64,000 nucleotides of DNA from Clavibacter michiganensis. GTDB lineage: Bacteria; Actinomycetota; Actinomycetes; Actinomycetales; Microbacteriaceae. Positions 17,136 to 25,095 of the stretch are shown here, piece after piece. The stretch spans positions 2,356,001-2,420,000 of the forward strand of contig NZ_CP080437.1 in the NCBI RefSeq assembly GCF_021216655.1, in the 5' to 3' direction. The first letter of the stretch is position 1; each line of letters begins with the position of its first letter. A program made the translations under genes and the position numbers. Under the pieces are notes generated by a model. That model saw only the letters and a list, made by a program, of their open reading frames with translations. It did no database searches and had not been told where the DNA came from.

Positions 17136-17444
17136 ATGTGCCCGTGGACGCGGTACTACCTCAGCCCCGAGCGCGACGTCGTGCTCGCGCTGTTCGGGAC
17201 CCGCGCCGGGTGGCACATCGGGGACCACATCGCGGCGGCACCGGGAACGGGCCGTGGCCGTGCGCTACGCATCCTCCTGCTGCCCGAGCTGCTGCCCGTC
17301 GCGGACGCCCGGCGCGTGACGATCCACGCGACGGCCGCGTCACCCGAACTGGCCGCGCTCTACATGGCCGAGCTCCCGGGCCTGGTCGACGTCGGCGGAG
17401 GCATGTTCCGCGGCCGTCGTCTCCGCCGGCCCCCGGCTACCTGA
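17136..17444 (+). CDS. Hypothetical protein
   Basis: 102 residues from the ATG at 17136 (MCPWTRYYLSPERDVVLALF). Sequence such as RILLLPELLPVADARRVTIH and ASPELAALYMAELPGLVDVG looks coding and is Ala/Leu-rich. No domain is recognised. The 3' end overlaps the convergent minus-strand gene by about 100 bp, so one of the two may be shorter than shown. Confidence 0.4.
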   Translation: MCPWTRYYLSPERDVVLALFGTRAGWHIGDHIAAAPGTGRGRALRILLLPELLPVADARRVTIHATAASPELAALYMAELPGLVDVGGGMFRGRRLRRPPAT

Positions 17445-17747
17445 GCGCGAGCGCGCCGCGAACGCGATCAGCTCGGCGCTGTGCTGCACCATCCACGCCA
17501 CGGCCGTGTCCAGCGAGGGCTCGCGGCGGATCCAGATGCGCTGGCCCTGGTCGTTGCGGGCGTCGGCGTAAACGTCGAAGGTGAACGGGTCTCCGAGCTC
17601 CGCCCGGTGCCGGATCACGTACCCGAGCACAGGACGGTCTTCGACCTGGATCCGCCAGTAGCCGGCCTGGAGGTGCGCCCACGGGTGCTGTCCTGTGCTG
17701 CGCACGAGGCTGTCGATGCCGTCGAGCTTGCTCTTGACCCTGCTCAC
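17340..17747 (-). CDS. Hypothetical plasmid-type protein
   Basis: 135 residues from a GTG at 17747 with ggaggag about 9 bases upstream. The frame is open to 17996, but that part lies in a tandem duplication. The core reads GYWRIQVEDRPVLGYVIRHR, FTFDVYADARNDQGQRIWIR and TAVAWMVQHSAELIAFAARS. A compact alpha/beta protein is likely; no family is recognised. Confidence 0.5.
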   Translation of the reverse strand: MSRVKSKLDGIDSLVRSTGQHPWAHLQAGYWRIQVEDRPVLGYVIRHRAELGDPFTFDVYADARNDQGQRIWIRREPSLDTAVAWMVQHSAELIAFAARSRSGSRGPAETTAAEHASADVDQARELGHVERGQFG

Positions 17748-17782
17748 CGGGTGCTCTCCTCCGTCGATGCGATCGAGTGGGA

Positions 17783-17955
17783 GCGTCCGGCCGCGCTCAT
17801 CGACGAGCGTACGAAGGGCCACCGACGGATGGACCATCTTCGGGTAGGTGGTGAGCGGCGGCACGTTGTCCGCGTCCGGCCGCGCTCGTCGACGCGCGCA
17901 GGAGCGACCACCGACGGGTGGACGAGCTGCCGTTCGACAGTGAGCGGCATCGCGC
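17783..17955. repeat. Imperfect 89-bp tandem duplication
   Basis: Two adjacent copies (17783-17871 and 17872-17955) both start gcgtccggccgcgctc, contain an accgacgg-tggac string and end in gtgagcggc. On the minus strand both encode a VHPSV...VDERGR peptide in different frames. Confidence 0.6.
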
Positions 17956-18186
17956 CGCTGTCCGAGCGCGCGGAGCACCCGCGGCGGCGCGCTCACATGG
18001 CCGCCTCGCGCTCGGGATGCGCCGGCGGAGGCTGCCGAGCGAGACCGGATGATGCCCCCCGAAGTGGGGATCTACCTGTGGACAACGGGGGTGGACTTTT
18101 CCCCACCCTGGGGATAACACGCCCACAACATGTTGTGACTAGGACAGCGTCGGTCGTACTACATATAGTGAGCGAAGACATGAGAC

Positions 18187-18225
18187 GACCCCGCAAGCTG
18201 CGGGCGAGCCGAGCGTTGCGGGGTC
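18187..18225. other. Hairpin in the leader of the YjzC-family gene
   Basis: A 10-bp perfect stem, gaccccgcaa / ttgcggggtc, with a 19-base loop, about 100 bp upstream of the next start codon. No T-run follows, so a leader structure or protein-binding site is as likely as a terminator. Confidence 0.4.
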
Positions 18226-18326
18226 GAAGTACCGGTTGGCAGGCCAGTGCGTCGAACCTACATCGTCGGGCGCGACGGAAGCGCCCATGGCTCACATCGA
18301 GCTCGGTCAGTAAGGAACTGATCACC

Positions 18327-18503
18327 ATGGCCTCATCGCCGCTGACGTCCGGAGACCCCACGCCGCGCTCCGGGCAGTACGAGATCCGTGGACCCCGTGG
18401 GGGCCACACCGGCGAGGAGCGGACGTCGACGCGGGGCAACCCGCTGCCGCCCACTCCGAAGCCGGGGCAGACGTTCACGCTCGTCGACCCCACGAAGCAC
18501 TGA
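18327..18503 (+). CDS. YjzC-family small protein
   Basis: 58 residues (MASSPLTSGDPTPRSGQYEI onward). GQYEIRGPRGGHTGEERTS and PLPPTPKPGQTFTLVDPTKH match the conserved pattern of the short YjzC-like family found in firmicutes and actinobacteria, whose role is unknown. It starts at an ATG after a modest purine-rich site. Confidence 0.7.
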   Translation: MASSPLTSGDPTPRSGQYEIRGPRGGHTGEERTSTRGNPLPPTPKPGQTFTLVDPTKH

Positions 18504-18528
18504 GGGCCGACGGGCGCAGACGAAGTAC

Positions 18529-18651
18529 GTGAAGGGCTGGATCTTCATCCCCTGCCCTCACTGTCGCCACGAGCACGGGCCGTTCTCGCAGGTCACCACC
18601 GGTGACATGCAGTGCGCCCGCTGCAAGACCTGGTTCGAGCTCGTCGCCTAG
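18529..18651 (+). CDS. Tiny zinc-ribbon protein
   Basis: 40 residues from a GTG at 18529: WIFIPCPHCRHEHGPFS and MQCARCKTWFELV. The two CxxC knuckles are 22 residues apart and predict one zinc-ribbon. The start codon is uncertain because no clear ribosome binding site is visible. Confidence 0.5.
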   Translation: MKGWIFIPCPHCRHEHGPFSQVTTGDMQCARCKTWFELVA

Positions 18652-18675
18652 GTCGCTCCCCGCCGCAGGGCGGTC

Positions 18676-18694
18676 GGCGCCCCTCGTGGGCGCC
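18676..18694 (+). terminator. Short GC hairpin after the zinc-ribbon gene
   Basis: ggcgccc / gggcgcc with a 5-base loop, 25 bp past the stop. There is no T-tract, so activity is uncertain. Confidence 0.45.
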
Positions 18695-18844
18695 GGCTGC
18701 TCTCGGCAGTGGGCAGCCGCTCAGATGTGGCGCTCTCCCGGTTCGACCGTACGGACGAGCGCCGGCATGAGGCTGGGCGGCCGCGGCGAGCTCTCTTCGA
18801 GCGGGGGACGTATGCCGTAGACGACCATCTGGGGTCCAATGCAC

Positions 18845-18878
18845 GAGCGGCCGGGACCCTGGTGGGTCCCGGCCGCTC
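18845..18878 (-). terminator. Strong hairpin downstream of the 18893-19156 gene
   Basis: A perfect 15-bp stem (gagcggccgggaccc / gggtcccggccgctc) with a tggt loop, 15 bp beyond the minus-strand stop. Confidence 0.7.
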
Positions 18879-18892
18879 CTGTTCGTACTCGC

Positions 18893-19156
18893 CTAGACGG
18901 CGGTGCTTCGTGCGCCGCGGCGCTCTCGGGTGCGTCGTCGCTCCGGGTTGGCGTTGACGCGGGCGAGCGCGGCAACCAGCTCGGGGTCGTTCATGAACTC
19001 GCGCTCGGCTGGGGTCATGATGATGGCCGGCTCGAAGATGATCGTGCCGTTCGGCTCCTCGCGGACGAGGTACTGGTCGAACTTCGCCATGGATCCAAGG
19101 CTTGCGCGCTTGCGTGCGTCGATCTGGACGAAGGTGGGGGCGATGGTGGAGGTCAT
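18893..19156 (-). CDS. Small hypothetical (antitoxin-like) protein
   Basis: 87 residues: MTSTIAPTFVQIDARKRASL, then GTIIFEPAIIMTPAEREFMN, then a basic tail (RVNANPERRRTRERRGARS). The N-terminus with a short beta-strand and RKR before a TIIFEPA strand recalls swapped-hairpin or antitoxin-type DNA-binding proteins, but this is only a resemblance. Upstream is agaagagagacgagca. No toxin partner is adjacent. Confidence 0.5.
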   Translation of the reverse strand: MTSTIAPTFVQIDARKRASLGSMAKFDQYLVREEPNGTIIFEPAIIMTPAEREFMNDPELVAALARVNANPERRRTRERRGARSTAV

Positions 19157-19452
19157 TGCTCGTCTCTCTTCTTTCCGTCTACGTGGGTGCGGAAAGGCCG
19201 TGCCCTGATGAGGGGCAGGTTTTCTTATATTTCTTTGGGGTGGCTAGCGCAGACCCATGTCTGGACCTACAACTGCGCGGGCCTCCAGCCGGGGCCGGGG
19301 GGCGCTCTCATTGCTGACCGTGAGGGGTATCAGCCTCACGCTTCGTGATCCGTGGATCACTGAGTAAGGACGCGAACACACGTGGGTGAAACCCAACAGG
19401 GGCACAGCCCACCTGTGCACAAATGGGCCAAGGGGTGCGCGCTGGCTGGATC

Positions 19453-19734
19453 ATGAACCTGGCATACGCAGACGAAGCAGCAGATCAGCTCGATCACTAC
19501 GACGAGCGCGACACGCTGCTCGCTGACGCGTTCGATCGCGTGATCGGGGAGCTCGAGGCTGCGCCGCCCAACGGCGCCGTGCAGCTGCGGCAGACGTACC
19601 TCAAGCCCCCGGGGGCGTAAGCCGTGGCCGTGATGGTCCCGGGTCGTCCCCAGCGGTACATGCTCCTGTGGGAGTTCGAGGAGCCCAACACGGCGTTCAT
19701 CAAGTACGCCGGCCGAGGCTTGGCGGCCCTGTGA
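19453..19734 (+). pseudogene. RelE-like small protein with an in-frame TAA
   Basis: From the ATG at 19453: MNLAYADEAADQLDHYDERD through QLRQTYLKPPGA. After a TAA (19618-19620) the same frame continues AVAVMVPGRPQRYMLLWEFE and FIKYAGRGLAAL to a stop at 19734. The coding character is the same on both sides. An N-terminal helix pair followed by a late beta-hairpin is RelE/ParE-like, which is a weak resemblance. The TAA is best read as a nonsense mutation in one 93-codon gene. Confidence 0.5.
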
Positions 19735-19940
19735 CGTCCGCGAGCGATGCCGCGCTGCACGCAGCGCCCACTAGACCACCGGGGCTCGCCCCCGGCCACC
19801 GACTGCCCTCATCTGCGGGTCGTCGGTCTCTTAAAGCGAAGAACCCCACCGAGGTCGTCGGAGGGGAGCTCAGCATCCTTGTGAGATGGGATCAGCCGAG
19901 CGTACATCGCTACGCAGGTGAGGAAGGAGGTAGAGCGTCC

Positions 19941-20081
19941 ATGAGTAAGAAATCCTCCAGCAAGGTGACCAGCCCGTCGATCGCCAGCAAGGCGTCCGGC
20001 ATCCTTCGCGACGGCCGCACGTCGGCCAACTCGAAGAGCATCGCCGCCAGCGCCCTCGCTCAGGCCAAGGGCGGCAAGTAG
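19941..20081 (+). CDS. Small basic conserved hypothetical protein
   Basis: 46 residues, MSKKSSSKVTSPSIASKASG through SIAASALAQAKGGK. It is preceded by a strong aaggagg at about 19922-19928 and followed by a terminator. Ser/Lys/Ala-rich proteins of this type are common as small plasmid or phage genes; the function is unknown. Confidence 0.6.
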   Translation: MSKKSSSKVTSPSIASKASGILRDGRTSANSKSIAASALAQAKGGK

Positions 20082-20128
20082 GCCCGCCGCCTCATCGGAC
20101 GAACGCGACGACGACCCGCCGCATTCTC

Positions 20129-20154
20129 GCCCCCTCCCCTTCCGGGGAGGGGGC
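20129..20154 (+). terminator. GC-rich hairpin after the small basic protein gene
   Basis: gccccctcccc / ggggagggggc, a perfect 11-bp stem with a 4-base loop, about 50 bp past the stop. Confidence 0.6.
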
Positions 20155-20693
20155 GCCGCTGTATCCACGGTGCGACTACTGCCCGGCGGCCGTTCGCGGG
20201 ACGTCCCGGAACCTTTAGGACGTGGGTCGTCCTCGCAGCGGCCGGCTACGTGCCGACCTTCGCCGCGGCCGTGGCGTGCGCGTTCGTCGCCGGCGTGCGC
20301 GACGTCGGCGGCCGTGATCCTCGCCGGCGGGCTCCTGGTCCCGTCGACCATCCGCCGCCGTCCGGCCCACCGATGACCTGTGAGAGCTGCAACCGCCGCC
20401 AGGACTGATGGCGCCAGTTCCCGGGCGCCACAGCAGCGCAGCTATGCCTAGGAGCAGATCGTCACAGAACCACAACATGTGGGGTTCTACAACAGGCGCG
20501 CCACGAACATGTCGTACCCCGCCCGTAGAATTAGCGGCGGAACGTAGTACGACCCCGCACCCGTCGGGGAAGCCGAGTGGTACGGGGCCGATTTACCAGT
20601 TTCCAGGCCGGTTCATCGACCTTAACACCGTCGCAAGGGGCGCTACCCGAGTGCCTTCGGCCCAAGTGATGCTCGTCCAGATTGGAACATCTC

Positions 20694-20957
20694 ATGGCAG
20701 ACCGTGCCGTACGACAGACCGGCAAGGACCGCGACGGCGACATCACGTCGCTCGCCGACCGGGGTAGCTCGTGGTCACCTGTGTCGAAGGCTCAGGCGAT
20801 CTACGACATCGAGAATCGACTGCACACGTACCACGTGCCGTGGAAGACCGCCGGGCGCACGGAGATCCGCGTCGTGCCGGATCCGAAGGGTAAGTACCTT
20901 CGGACCGACTCAGACAACACGACGAGGAACAACCTGCGCGACCTGCCCGACGCATGA
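20694..20957 (+). CDS. DUF3892-family protein
   Basis: 87 residues from the ATG at 20694. KDRDGDITSLADRGSSWSPV, KAQAIYDIENRLHTYHV, RTEIRVVPDPKGKYLRTDSD and RNNLRDLPD are the conserved blocks of DUF3892, a short domain of unknown function found in many bacteria. It is followed by its own terminator and shows no operon link to the chp gene downstream. Confidence 0.75.
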   Translation: MADRAVRQTGKDRDGDITSLADRGSSWSPVSKAQAIYDIENRLHTYHVPWKTAGRTEIRVVPDPKGKYLRTDSDNTTRNNLRDLPDA

Positions 20958-20966
20958 TCCGGTGAA

Positions 20967-20999
20967 GGCGGGAGGGGAGGCCATGTCGCCCCTCCCGCC
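20967..20999 (+). terminator. Hairpin after the DUF3892 gene
   Basis: ggcgggagggg / cccctcccgcc, a perfect 11-bp stem with an 11-base loop, 10 bp past the stop. Confidence 0.6.
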
Positions 21000-21013
21000 G
21001 CGGGCGTTTGTCA

Positions 21014-21041
21014 CGTCCCACAACCCTTGGGTTGCGAGACG
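21014..21041. repeat. Resolvase-site-like repeat copy 3, upstream of a chp gene
   Basis: Near-perfect 28-bp palindrome: arms cgtcccacaaccct and tgggttgcgagacg. It lies 138 bp upstream of the chp start codon. Confidence 0.65.
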
Positions 21042-21179
21042 GGCCCACTTCGTGCTGGCGCCGATCGCTCGGTGATGCTCTGTCGCGTCTCTGTGTAGAG
21101 ACAGCTCCTCGAGCGGGCGCGCCAACCTACGGTCGCGTCGACCGCCCCATGGCGGACAGCCCACGCTACGGAGGAACTC

Positions 21180-22013
21180 TTGCCTGCTCGCCATCACACC
21201 ATCCAGCGCAAGCGCTCAATAGGGGCTGCTCTTCTCGCTCTGCTGGCGACCCTTGTCTTGACCTGCATGGCGGGAACACCCGCCTACGCGAACGGACTCA
21301 GCAACCCGGACCGCGGAAACTTCCCCATCATCGCCGGTTCCGAAGTCGGCGTTCCGAATGGCTACTGCAGCGTCGGAGCCGTGCTCGTTCCCAGCAGCAT
21401 CTTCCAGCGGATCACCCCATATCAGCGCGCTGTTCGCTACCTCGTCCTCGCCAAGCACTGCGCTCCGCTCAACTCGCCCATCTACTTCGCGCAGCAGGAC
21501 ATCGGAGACGTCGTCTGGCAGTCAGCAGCATCTGACATCGAGCTGGTCCGCGTATCGCCCTCGCGCGACAACATGACCCTGCACTGCGCCGGCCACTCCA
21601 CCCCCGCAACATGCAGCCCGATCCAGACCTTCACCCCTCGAGCCAACGGCCAAGTCTTCATGACCGCACCGCCCTCACCGATCGTCGGGCGGCGAGCGAT
21701 CGCAGGGACGGGTATTCCGTCGGCCACGGGCACGTTCTGCACGAGCGGGCACGTCACCGGCGTCATCTGCGACTTCCAGCCCACGAGCCTGCCTGTCGGG
21801 GTCCTCAGGGCGTATGAGCACCTTGCGGCTGGACAGTCAGCCGCCGTGGGAGCGCTGCGGCCCGGCGACTCCGGCGGCCCCGTCGTCAGCAAGGACAGGC
21901 GGCTGCTTGGCATCATCTCCGGCGACGTGCCGAACACTCACTTCCTTGTCTACACCCCGATGGCGCAGGTCCTCCACGAACTGTCGAGCTACAAGCTCGC
22001 ACCCGCCAACTGA
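21180..22013 (+). CDS. Chp/Pat-1-family secreted serine protease
   Basis: 277 residues from a TTG at 21180 with ggagga 5-10 bases upstream. The signal peptide is GAALLALLATLVLTCMAGTP through AYA. The complete triad is His93 (LVLAKHCAPL), Asp119 (AASDIELVRV) and Ser231 (RPGDSGGPVV). It is close to the protein encoded at 13025-13879, sharing RITPYQRAV, GDVVWQSAASDIELVRVSP, QTFTPRANGQVFMTA and YTPMAQVLHELSSYKLA. GC content matches the surroundings, unlike the 9036 copy. It is flanked by near-palindromic repeats at 21014-21041 and 22044-22070. An exported virulence protease is inferred. Confidence 0.9.
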   Translation: MPARHHTIQRKRSIGAALLALLATLVLTCMAGTPAYANGLSNPDRGNFPIIAGSEVGVPNGYCSVGAVLVPSSIFQRITPYQRAVRYLVLAKHCAPLNSPIYFAQQDIGDVVWQSAASDIELVRVSPSRDNMTLHCAGHSTPATCSPIQTFTPRANGQVFMTAPPSPIVGRRAIAGTGIPSATGTFCTSGHVTGVICDFQPTSLPVGVLRAYEHLAAGQSAAVGALRPGDSGGPVVSKDRRLLGIISGDVPNTHFLVYTPMAQVLHELSSYKLAPAN

Positions 22014-22043
22014 CCCCACGTCGTTCCTCGGCTCGACACCAGG

Positions 22044-22080
22044 CGTCCCGCAAGCCTGGGTTGTGGGACGTCCCGCGAGC
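22044..22080. repeat. Resolvase-site-like repeat copy 4, downstream of a chp gene
   Basis: Arms cgtcccgcaagcc and gggttgtgggacg, followed by tcccgcgagc. It starts 31 bp after the chp stop. Confidence 0.65.
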
Positions 22081-22151
22081 GGTCGGAGCTCGCCGCGGAG
22101 CACCGCGGACGCGAGCGTCCCGCAGCGATGGCCCGCAAGGGTCTACACGGC

Positions 22152-22180
22152 GCGCCGGGCCAACCGTCGGTTGCGGGACG
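22152..22180. repeat. Resolvase-site-like repeat copy 5 (weaker)
   Basis: gcgccgggccaacc-gt-cggttgcgggacg. The right arm fits the other copies well, the left arm only partly. It lies 108 bp from copy 4, a spacing like sub-sites of one res region. Confidence 0.5.
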
Positions 22181-22313
22181 GATAGAGCAGCTTCGCTCCG
22201 ACGGCCGGTGGTGCTCGCCGCCGTCTTGCACATCCTCCGGGACTGCAGGCCACGTGGGAGCACAGGTAGGGTGCTCTCTTCGGGCGATGCCTGGAGTCTG
22301 GTGAGGGAGAGCG

Positions 22314-22664
22314 ATGCCGCTCCTGCTGCACGTGTACGTCTACCGCGAAGGCCGCTACTGGATCGTCGTCATCCCTGCAGTGGGCGCGGTCACGCAAGCG
22401 CGATCGACACAGGAGATCCGAATCATGGCGCGGGACTGCGCGGCAGTCGTTCTCGACGTTCCCCTCGAGCGAGTTCGGATCGGCGCCGTACGGACGCTGG
22501 CCGAAGCGCAAGTCGCCTCGATGGAGCAGGTCGCGCCCCTTGGTCCCGTCTGGCCGGGGCGTGGCGCGTCCGACGGAAGGGCTGGGGGAGGAAGAGCTGA
22601 GCGGACGATCCGGTCGTCGACCTCACCGCTGGGGTCCTCGACTCGGCCGGCGACTACTCGTTAA
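22314..22664 (+). CDS. HicB-like antitoxin-type protein with an aberrant tail
   Basis: The first 70 residues (VYVYREGRYWIVVIPAVGAV, STQEIRIMARDCAAVVLDVP, ERVRIGAVRTLAEA) have the fold pattern of HicB-type antitoxins: strand, G-x-x-W strand, helix and strand. After about residue 75 the sequence becomes Arg/Gly-rich and overlaps a convergent gene, suggesting the natural frame was lost by a frameshift. No HicA-like toxin is adjacent. Start ATG with gagggaga upstream. Confidence 0.5.
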   Translation: MPLLLHVYVYREGRYWIVVIPAVGAVTQARSTQEIRIMARDCAAVVLDVPLERVRIGAVRTLAEAQVASMEQVAPLGPVWPGRGASDGRAGGGRAERTIRSSTSPLGSSTRPATTR

Positions 22665-22839
22665 GACGCGGGCGGCCGAGAGCGACGGCTATGGCGGCGG
22701 TGAGGCTGTCCGTGCCGGTGGCGTCCATGAGCATGGCTTGGGCTTCCGTGCGGGCGGCGCGGCTGCGCCTCTGGGTGCCGGGGATGAGCGCGAGCTCACC
22801 GCGCTCGGCGCGCACAGCGAGCTCGTCGTAGTTGGTCAT
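22654..22839 (-). CDS. CopG-type antitoxin paralogue, short form
   Basis: 61 residues: MTNYDELAVRAERGELALIP, then LMDATGTDSLTAAIAVALGR. It is homologous to the N-terminal half of the antitoxin encoded at 1684-2010 but lacks its C-terminal ribbon-helix-helix region. aaggaggag upstream is a strong binding site. No toxin is recognised beside it, so it may be an orphan. Confidence 0.6.
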   Translation of the reverse strand: MTNYDELAVRAERGELALIPGTQRRSRAARTEAQAMLMDATGTDSLTAAIAVALGRPRLNE

Positions 22840-22887
22840 GCCCGTTCTCCTCCTTGAGTAGGTGATGCCGTCGTCATGTGGTGGTCA

Positions 22888-23268
22888 TCAGCGCGCGGTC
22901 TCCGGGGGCTCCGCTGTGAAGATCCTCGGCCCGAACCGTCGCGCTGTCCTGAGCAGGTCCGCGAAGAACCTCAAGACCTCGTCACCGGGAAGCAGCGCAA
23001 AGATCATGCCGACCTCCCACTCGGCGGCGGTCTCCTGCCGTGCCTTGTTCAGATCCTCGGCGGTGATGCCAGCGTCGCGGATGACAGCTTGTGCGGCGCC
23101 GTCGATGCGGGCTGCGCATGTCTCATTGTCTTCGGTTTCGCCCACTCCCGGGAGGCGAACCAGCCGGGCCAGGGCTTCGAGGATGAGAACCGCGTCGATG
23201 GAGGTGTGGTCTTCAAGGGTCGTGCGGTCATCGTCGCATCGCGTCAAGATGTAGCGAGCGGCTGACAC
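22888..23268 (-). CDS. Hypothetical helical protein
   Basis: 126 residues from a GTG at 23268 (SAARYILTRCDDDRTTLEDH). It is mainly helical, acidic in the middle (ITAEDLNKARQETAAEWEVG) and ends GPRIFTAEPPETAR. It lies 48 bp upstream of the short antitoxin gene on the same strand and may share its transcript. It shows no toxin motif I recognise. Confidence 0.5.
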   Translation of the reverse strand: MSAARYILTRCDDDRTTLEDHTSIDAVLILEALARLVRLPGVGETEDNETCAARIDGAAQAVIRDAGITAEDLNKARQETAAEWEVGMIFALLPGDEVLRFFADLLRTARRFGPRIFTAEPPETAR

Positions 23269-23330
23269 ACACGGCCCGTGTCCGGAGCAGGAGCCGGCAA
23301 GGCGAGGCCGGATGTAGAAGGAGGTGGGGT

Positions 23331-23825
23331 GTGGCGTTCCAAGGCGAGATCTTGTCGGTGACAGAGATGATCCGGCTCGCGGAGCTGGCCCCGCCGGCAC
23401 CGCGGAGCTCCGCAGGGGTGCTCCACACCGCGGTGGGCGCTGCCCGCGACGCCGCCGAGCTCGTTGACGCCGGCGAGCCGGCGACGGCCGGCTGGCGGTT
23501 CGGCGTCCTTCAGGCCCTCGACGACTACACGTCCACTTGCCTGCGCGGCGGCACGGAGCTGGGCGCGCAGGTGTTCACCGAGCCGCCGGCCCCGACCGGA
23601 TCTGTCGAGCTCGACGCGGCGTTCGCCGCGCTGGCGGACTACCTCGCGGAGCGGGACGGCTGGGCAGCCCCGCTTTGGATCCACGATGCGTGGCGGACCG
23701 TGAAGCCCGGCCAGTGGTGGGCGTCGACGCCCAACATCTACCGCCAGATCGCGCTCGAGGAGAGCCCTCGCGCGTTCCGCGACCGCGGCATCTGGATCAC
23801 GCTCAGCGGGCTCGCCCGGGCATGA
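23331..23825 (+). CDS. Hypothetical protein
   Basis: 164 residues from a GTG with aaggagg about 7 bases upstream. The N-terminal half is helical; the C-terminal half contains WAAPLWIHDAWRTVKPGQWW and SPRAFRDRGIWITLSGLARA. That C-terminal pattern recurs, from memory, in actinobacterial proteins next to toxin-antitoxin genes, but I cannot name a family. It is divergent from the preceding gene. Confidence 0.55.
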   Translation: MAFQGEILSVTEMIRLAELAPPAPRSSAGVLHTAVGAARDAAELVDAGEPATAGWRFGVLQALDDYTSTCLRGGTELGAQVFTEPPAPTGSVELDAAFAALADYLAERDGWAAPLWIHDAWRTVKPGQWWASTPNIYRQIALEESPRAFRDRGIWITLSGLARA

Positions 23826-23943
23826 CCACGTCGTGATTGGCGAGGCCCGTCCAGCCCCTCGTAACCGGGCCCTCACGGGGTCACGATTCCCGCGCGGACA
23901 GCGCTCACAACCCGTATAATTACAGGTGAGCAGGGGGGTTCCC

Positions 23944-24153
23944 ATGGGCACCAAGATCACGCAGCGCAGTGCGCCGACGGTCGACGTCGAGCAGGGCATG
24001 GCGCTTGTCGAGAAGGCACAGCAGCTCGCCGGACACTTCCCGAACGCCGAGGCGCTCGGCCGGGCCCGGAGCGTCCTCGAGGGGACGCTGACCGAGGACG
24101 AGGCTCGCGCGGAGGTCGCAGCGAAGTACGGGTTTCCCCTCCGCCAGCGCTGA
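23944..24153 (+). CDS. VbhA-like antitoxin for the Fic protein
   Basis: 69 residues (MGTKITQRSAPTVDVEQGMA to AEVAAKYGFPLRQR) with agggggg before the ATG. The C-terminal block ARSVLEGTLTEDEARAEVAA is typical of VbhA-type antitoxins, which lie directly upstream of Fic toxins and insert a Glu into the active site. The exact S/TxxxE(G/N) inhibitory motif is not clearly present (SVLEG is one residue short), so the assignment rests mainly on size and position. Confidence 0.65.
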   Translation: MGTKITQRSAPTVDVEQGMALVEKAQQLAGHFPNAEALGRARSVLEGTLTEDEARAEVAAKYGFPLRQR

Positions 24154-24178
24154 GCGCCGGCGTCGCCCTGACGACCGC

Positions 24179-25021
24179 ATGAGCGTCGACGACAAGTACA
24201 CGTACCCGGGCAGCGGCGGCGTCCTCATCAACGCGGCGGGCATCCGCGACCACGCGCAGCTCGACGAGGCCATGAACGACGTCGCGTCGTTCGTGCTCGC
24301 GAAGATCTACACCGAGCCCGCCCCGGAGCGCCTGGACATCGAGTACCTCCGCGGCATCCACGTGCGCATGTTCGGGGATCTCCTCCCGGGGATCGCCGGC
24401 CGGATCCGCGACGTCGACGTCCAGGCGACGGGCACCGGGATCCCGTACTGCAGGCCCGACTTCATCGAGGCCAACCTCGACACGCTGTTCCGCAAGCTCG
24501 AGCGCGAGGACTACCTCACCGGGCTCGACGCCGACACGTTCACCAAGCGTCTCGCCGACCGCTGGGGCGAGCTCTCTGCGATCCACCCCTGGCGCGACGG
24601 CAACACCCGCAGCCAGTCCATGTTCGTGGCCGTTCTCGCGCAGCGGGCCGGCCACCCGATCGACTGGGCGAGCATCGACGTCGACGAGCTCCGCCACCAC
24701 CGCCTGCAGGCGATCGCCGGCACCGACCGCCCCCTCGCCGGCTACCTCCGAGCGCACCTGATCGACACGGCCTCGACCCGGGGCTCCGAGGGCGCGGCGC
24801 CGCTCGGCGCGGCGCGCACCGCTGGGCGCGAGCAGGCGCCGTCCCGCGACGCAGGCGAGACGCCGGCCTACAGCCGCCGTGACCTCGCCGAGCGCGAGAT
24901 GCTCCGCACGGCGGGCATCGACCCGGACGAGCGCAGTACGCCGCATCGCGGGTCGTCGTCGACGAGTGTGACCTCTCACGAGCCTCACCGTGCCCGCGGG
25001 GACGACGCGCTCGAGCGCTAG
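24179..25021 (+). CDS. Fic-domain adenylyltransferase (toxin)
   Basis: 280 residues. The Fic core motif is HPWRDGNTRSQ at about 136-146, a GNTR variant of HPFxDGNGRxxR common in actinobacteria. The flanking helix FVLAKIYTEPAPERLDIEYL and the flap-like RDVDVQATGTGIPYC (about 78-91) also fit. Fic enzymes transfer AMP from ATP to Ser/Thr/Tyr of target proteins. The roughly 85-residue tail after the core is Arg/Glu/Ser-rich and looks disordered. It starts 25 bp after the VbhA-like gene, so a two-gene toxin-antitoxin operon is likely. Confidence 0.85.
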   Translation: MSVDDKYTYPGSGGVLINAAGIRDHAQLDEAMNDVASFVLAKIYTEPAPERLDIEYLRGIHVRMFGDLLPGIAGRIRDVDVQATGTGIPYCRPDFIEANLDTLFRKLEREDYLTGLDADTFTKRLADRWGELSAIHPWRDGNTRSQSMFVAVLAQRAGHPIDWASIDVDELRHHRLQAIAGTDRPLAGYLRAHLIDTASTRGSEGAAPLGAARTAGREQAPSRDAGETPAYSRRDLAEREMLRTAGIDPDERSTPHRGSSSTSVTSHEPHRARGDDALER

Positions 25022-25095
25022 CCCGAGCGCCACGACGTCGACGCGTCGCCGACTCGCACCTGGGCACCGTGGTGGTGCCGCGGTCCTGCGCTCGG

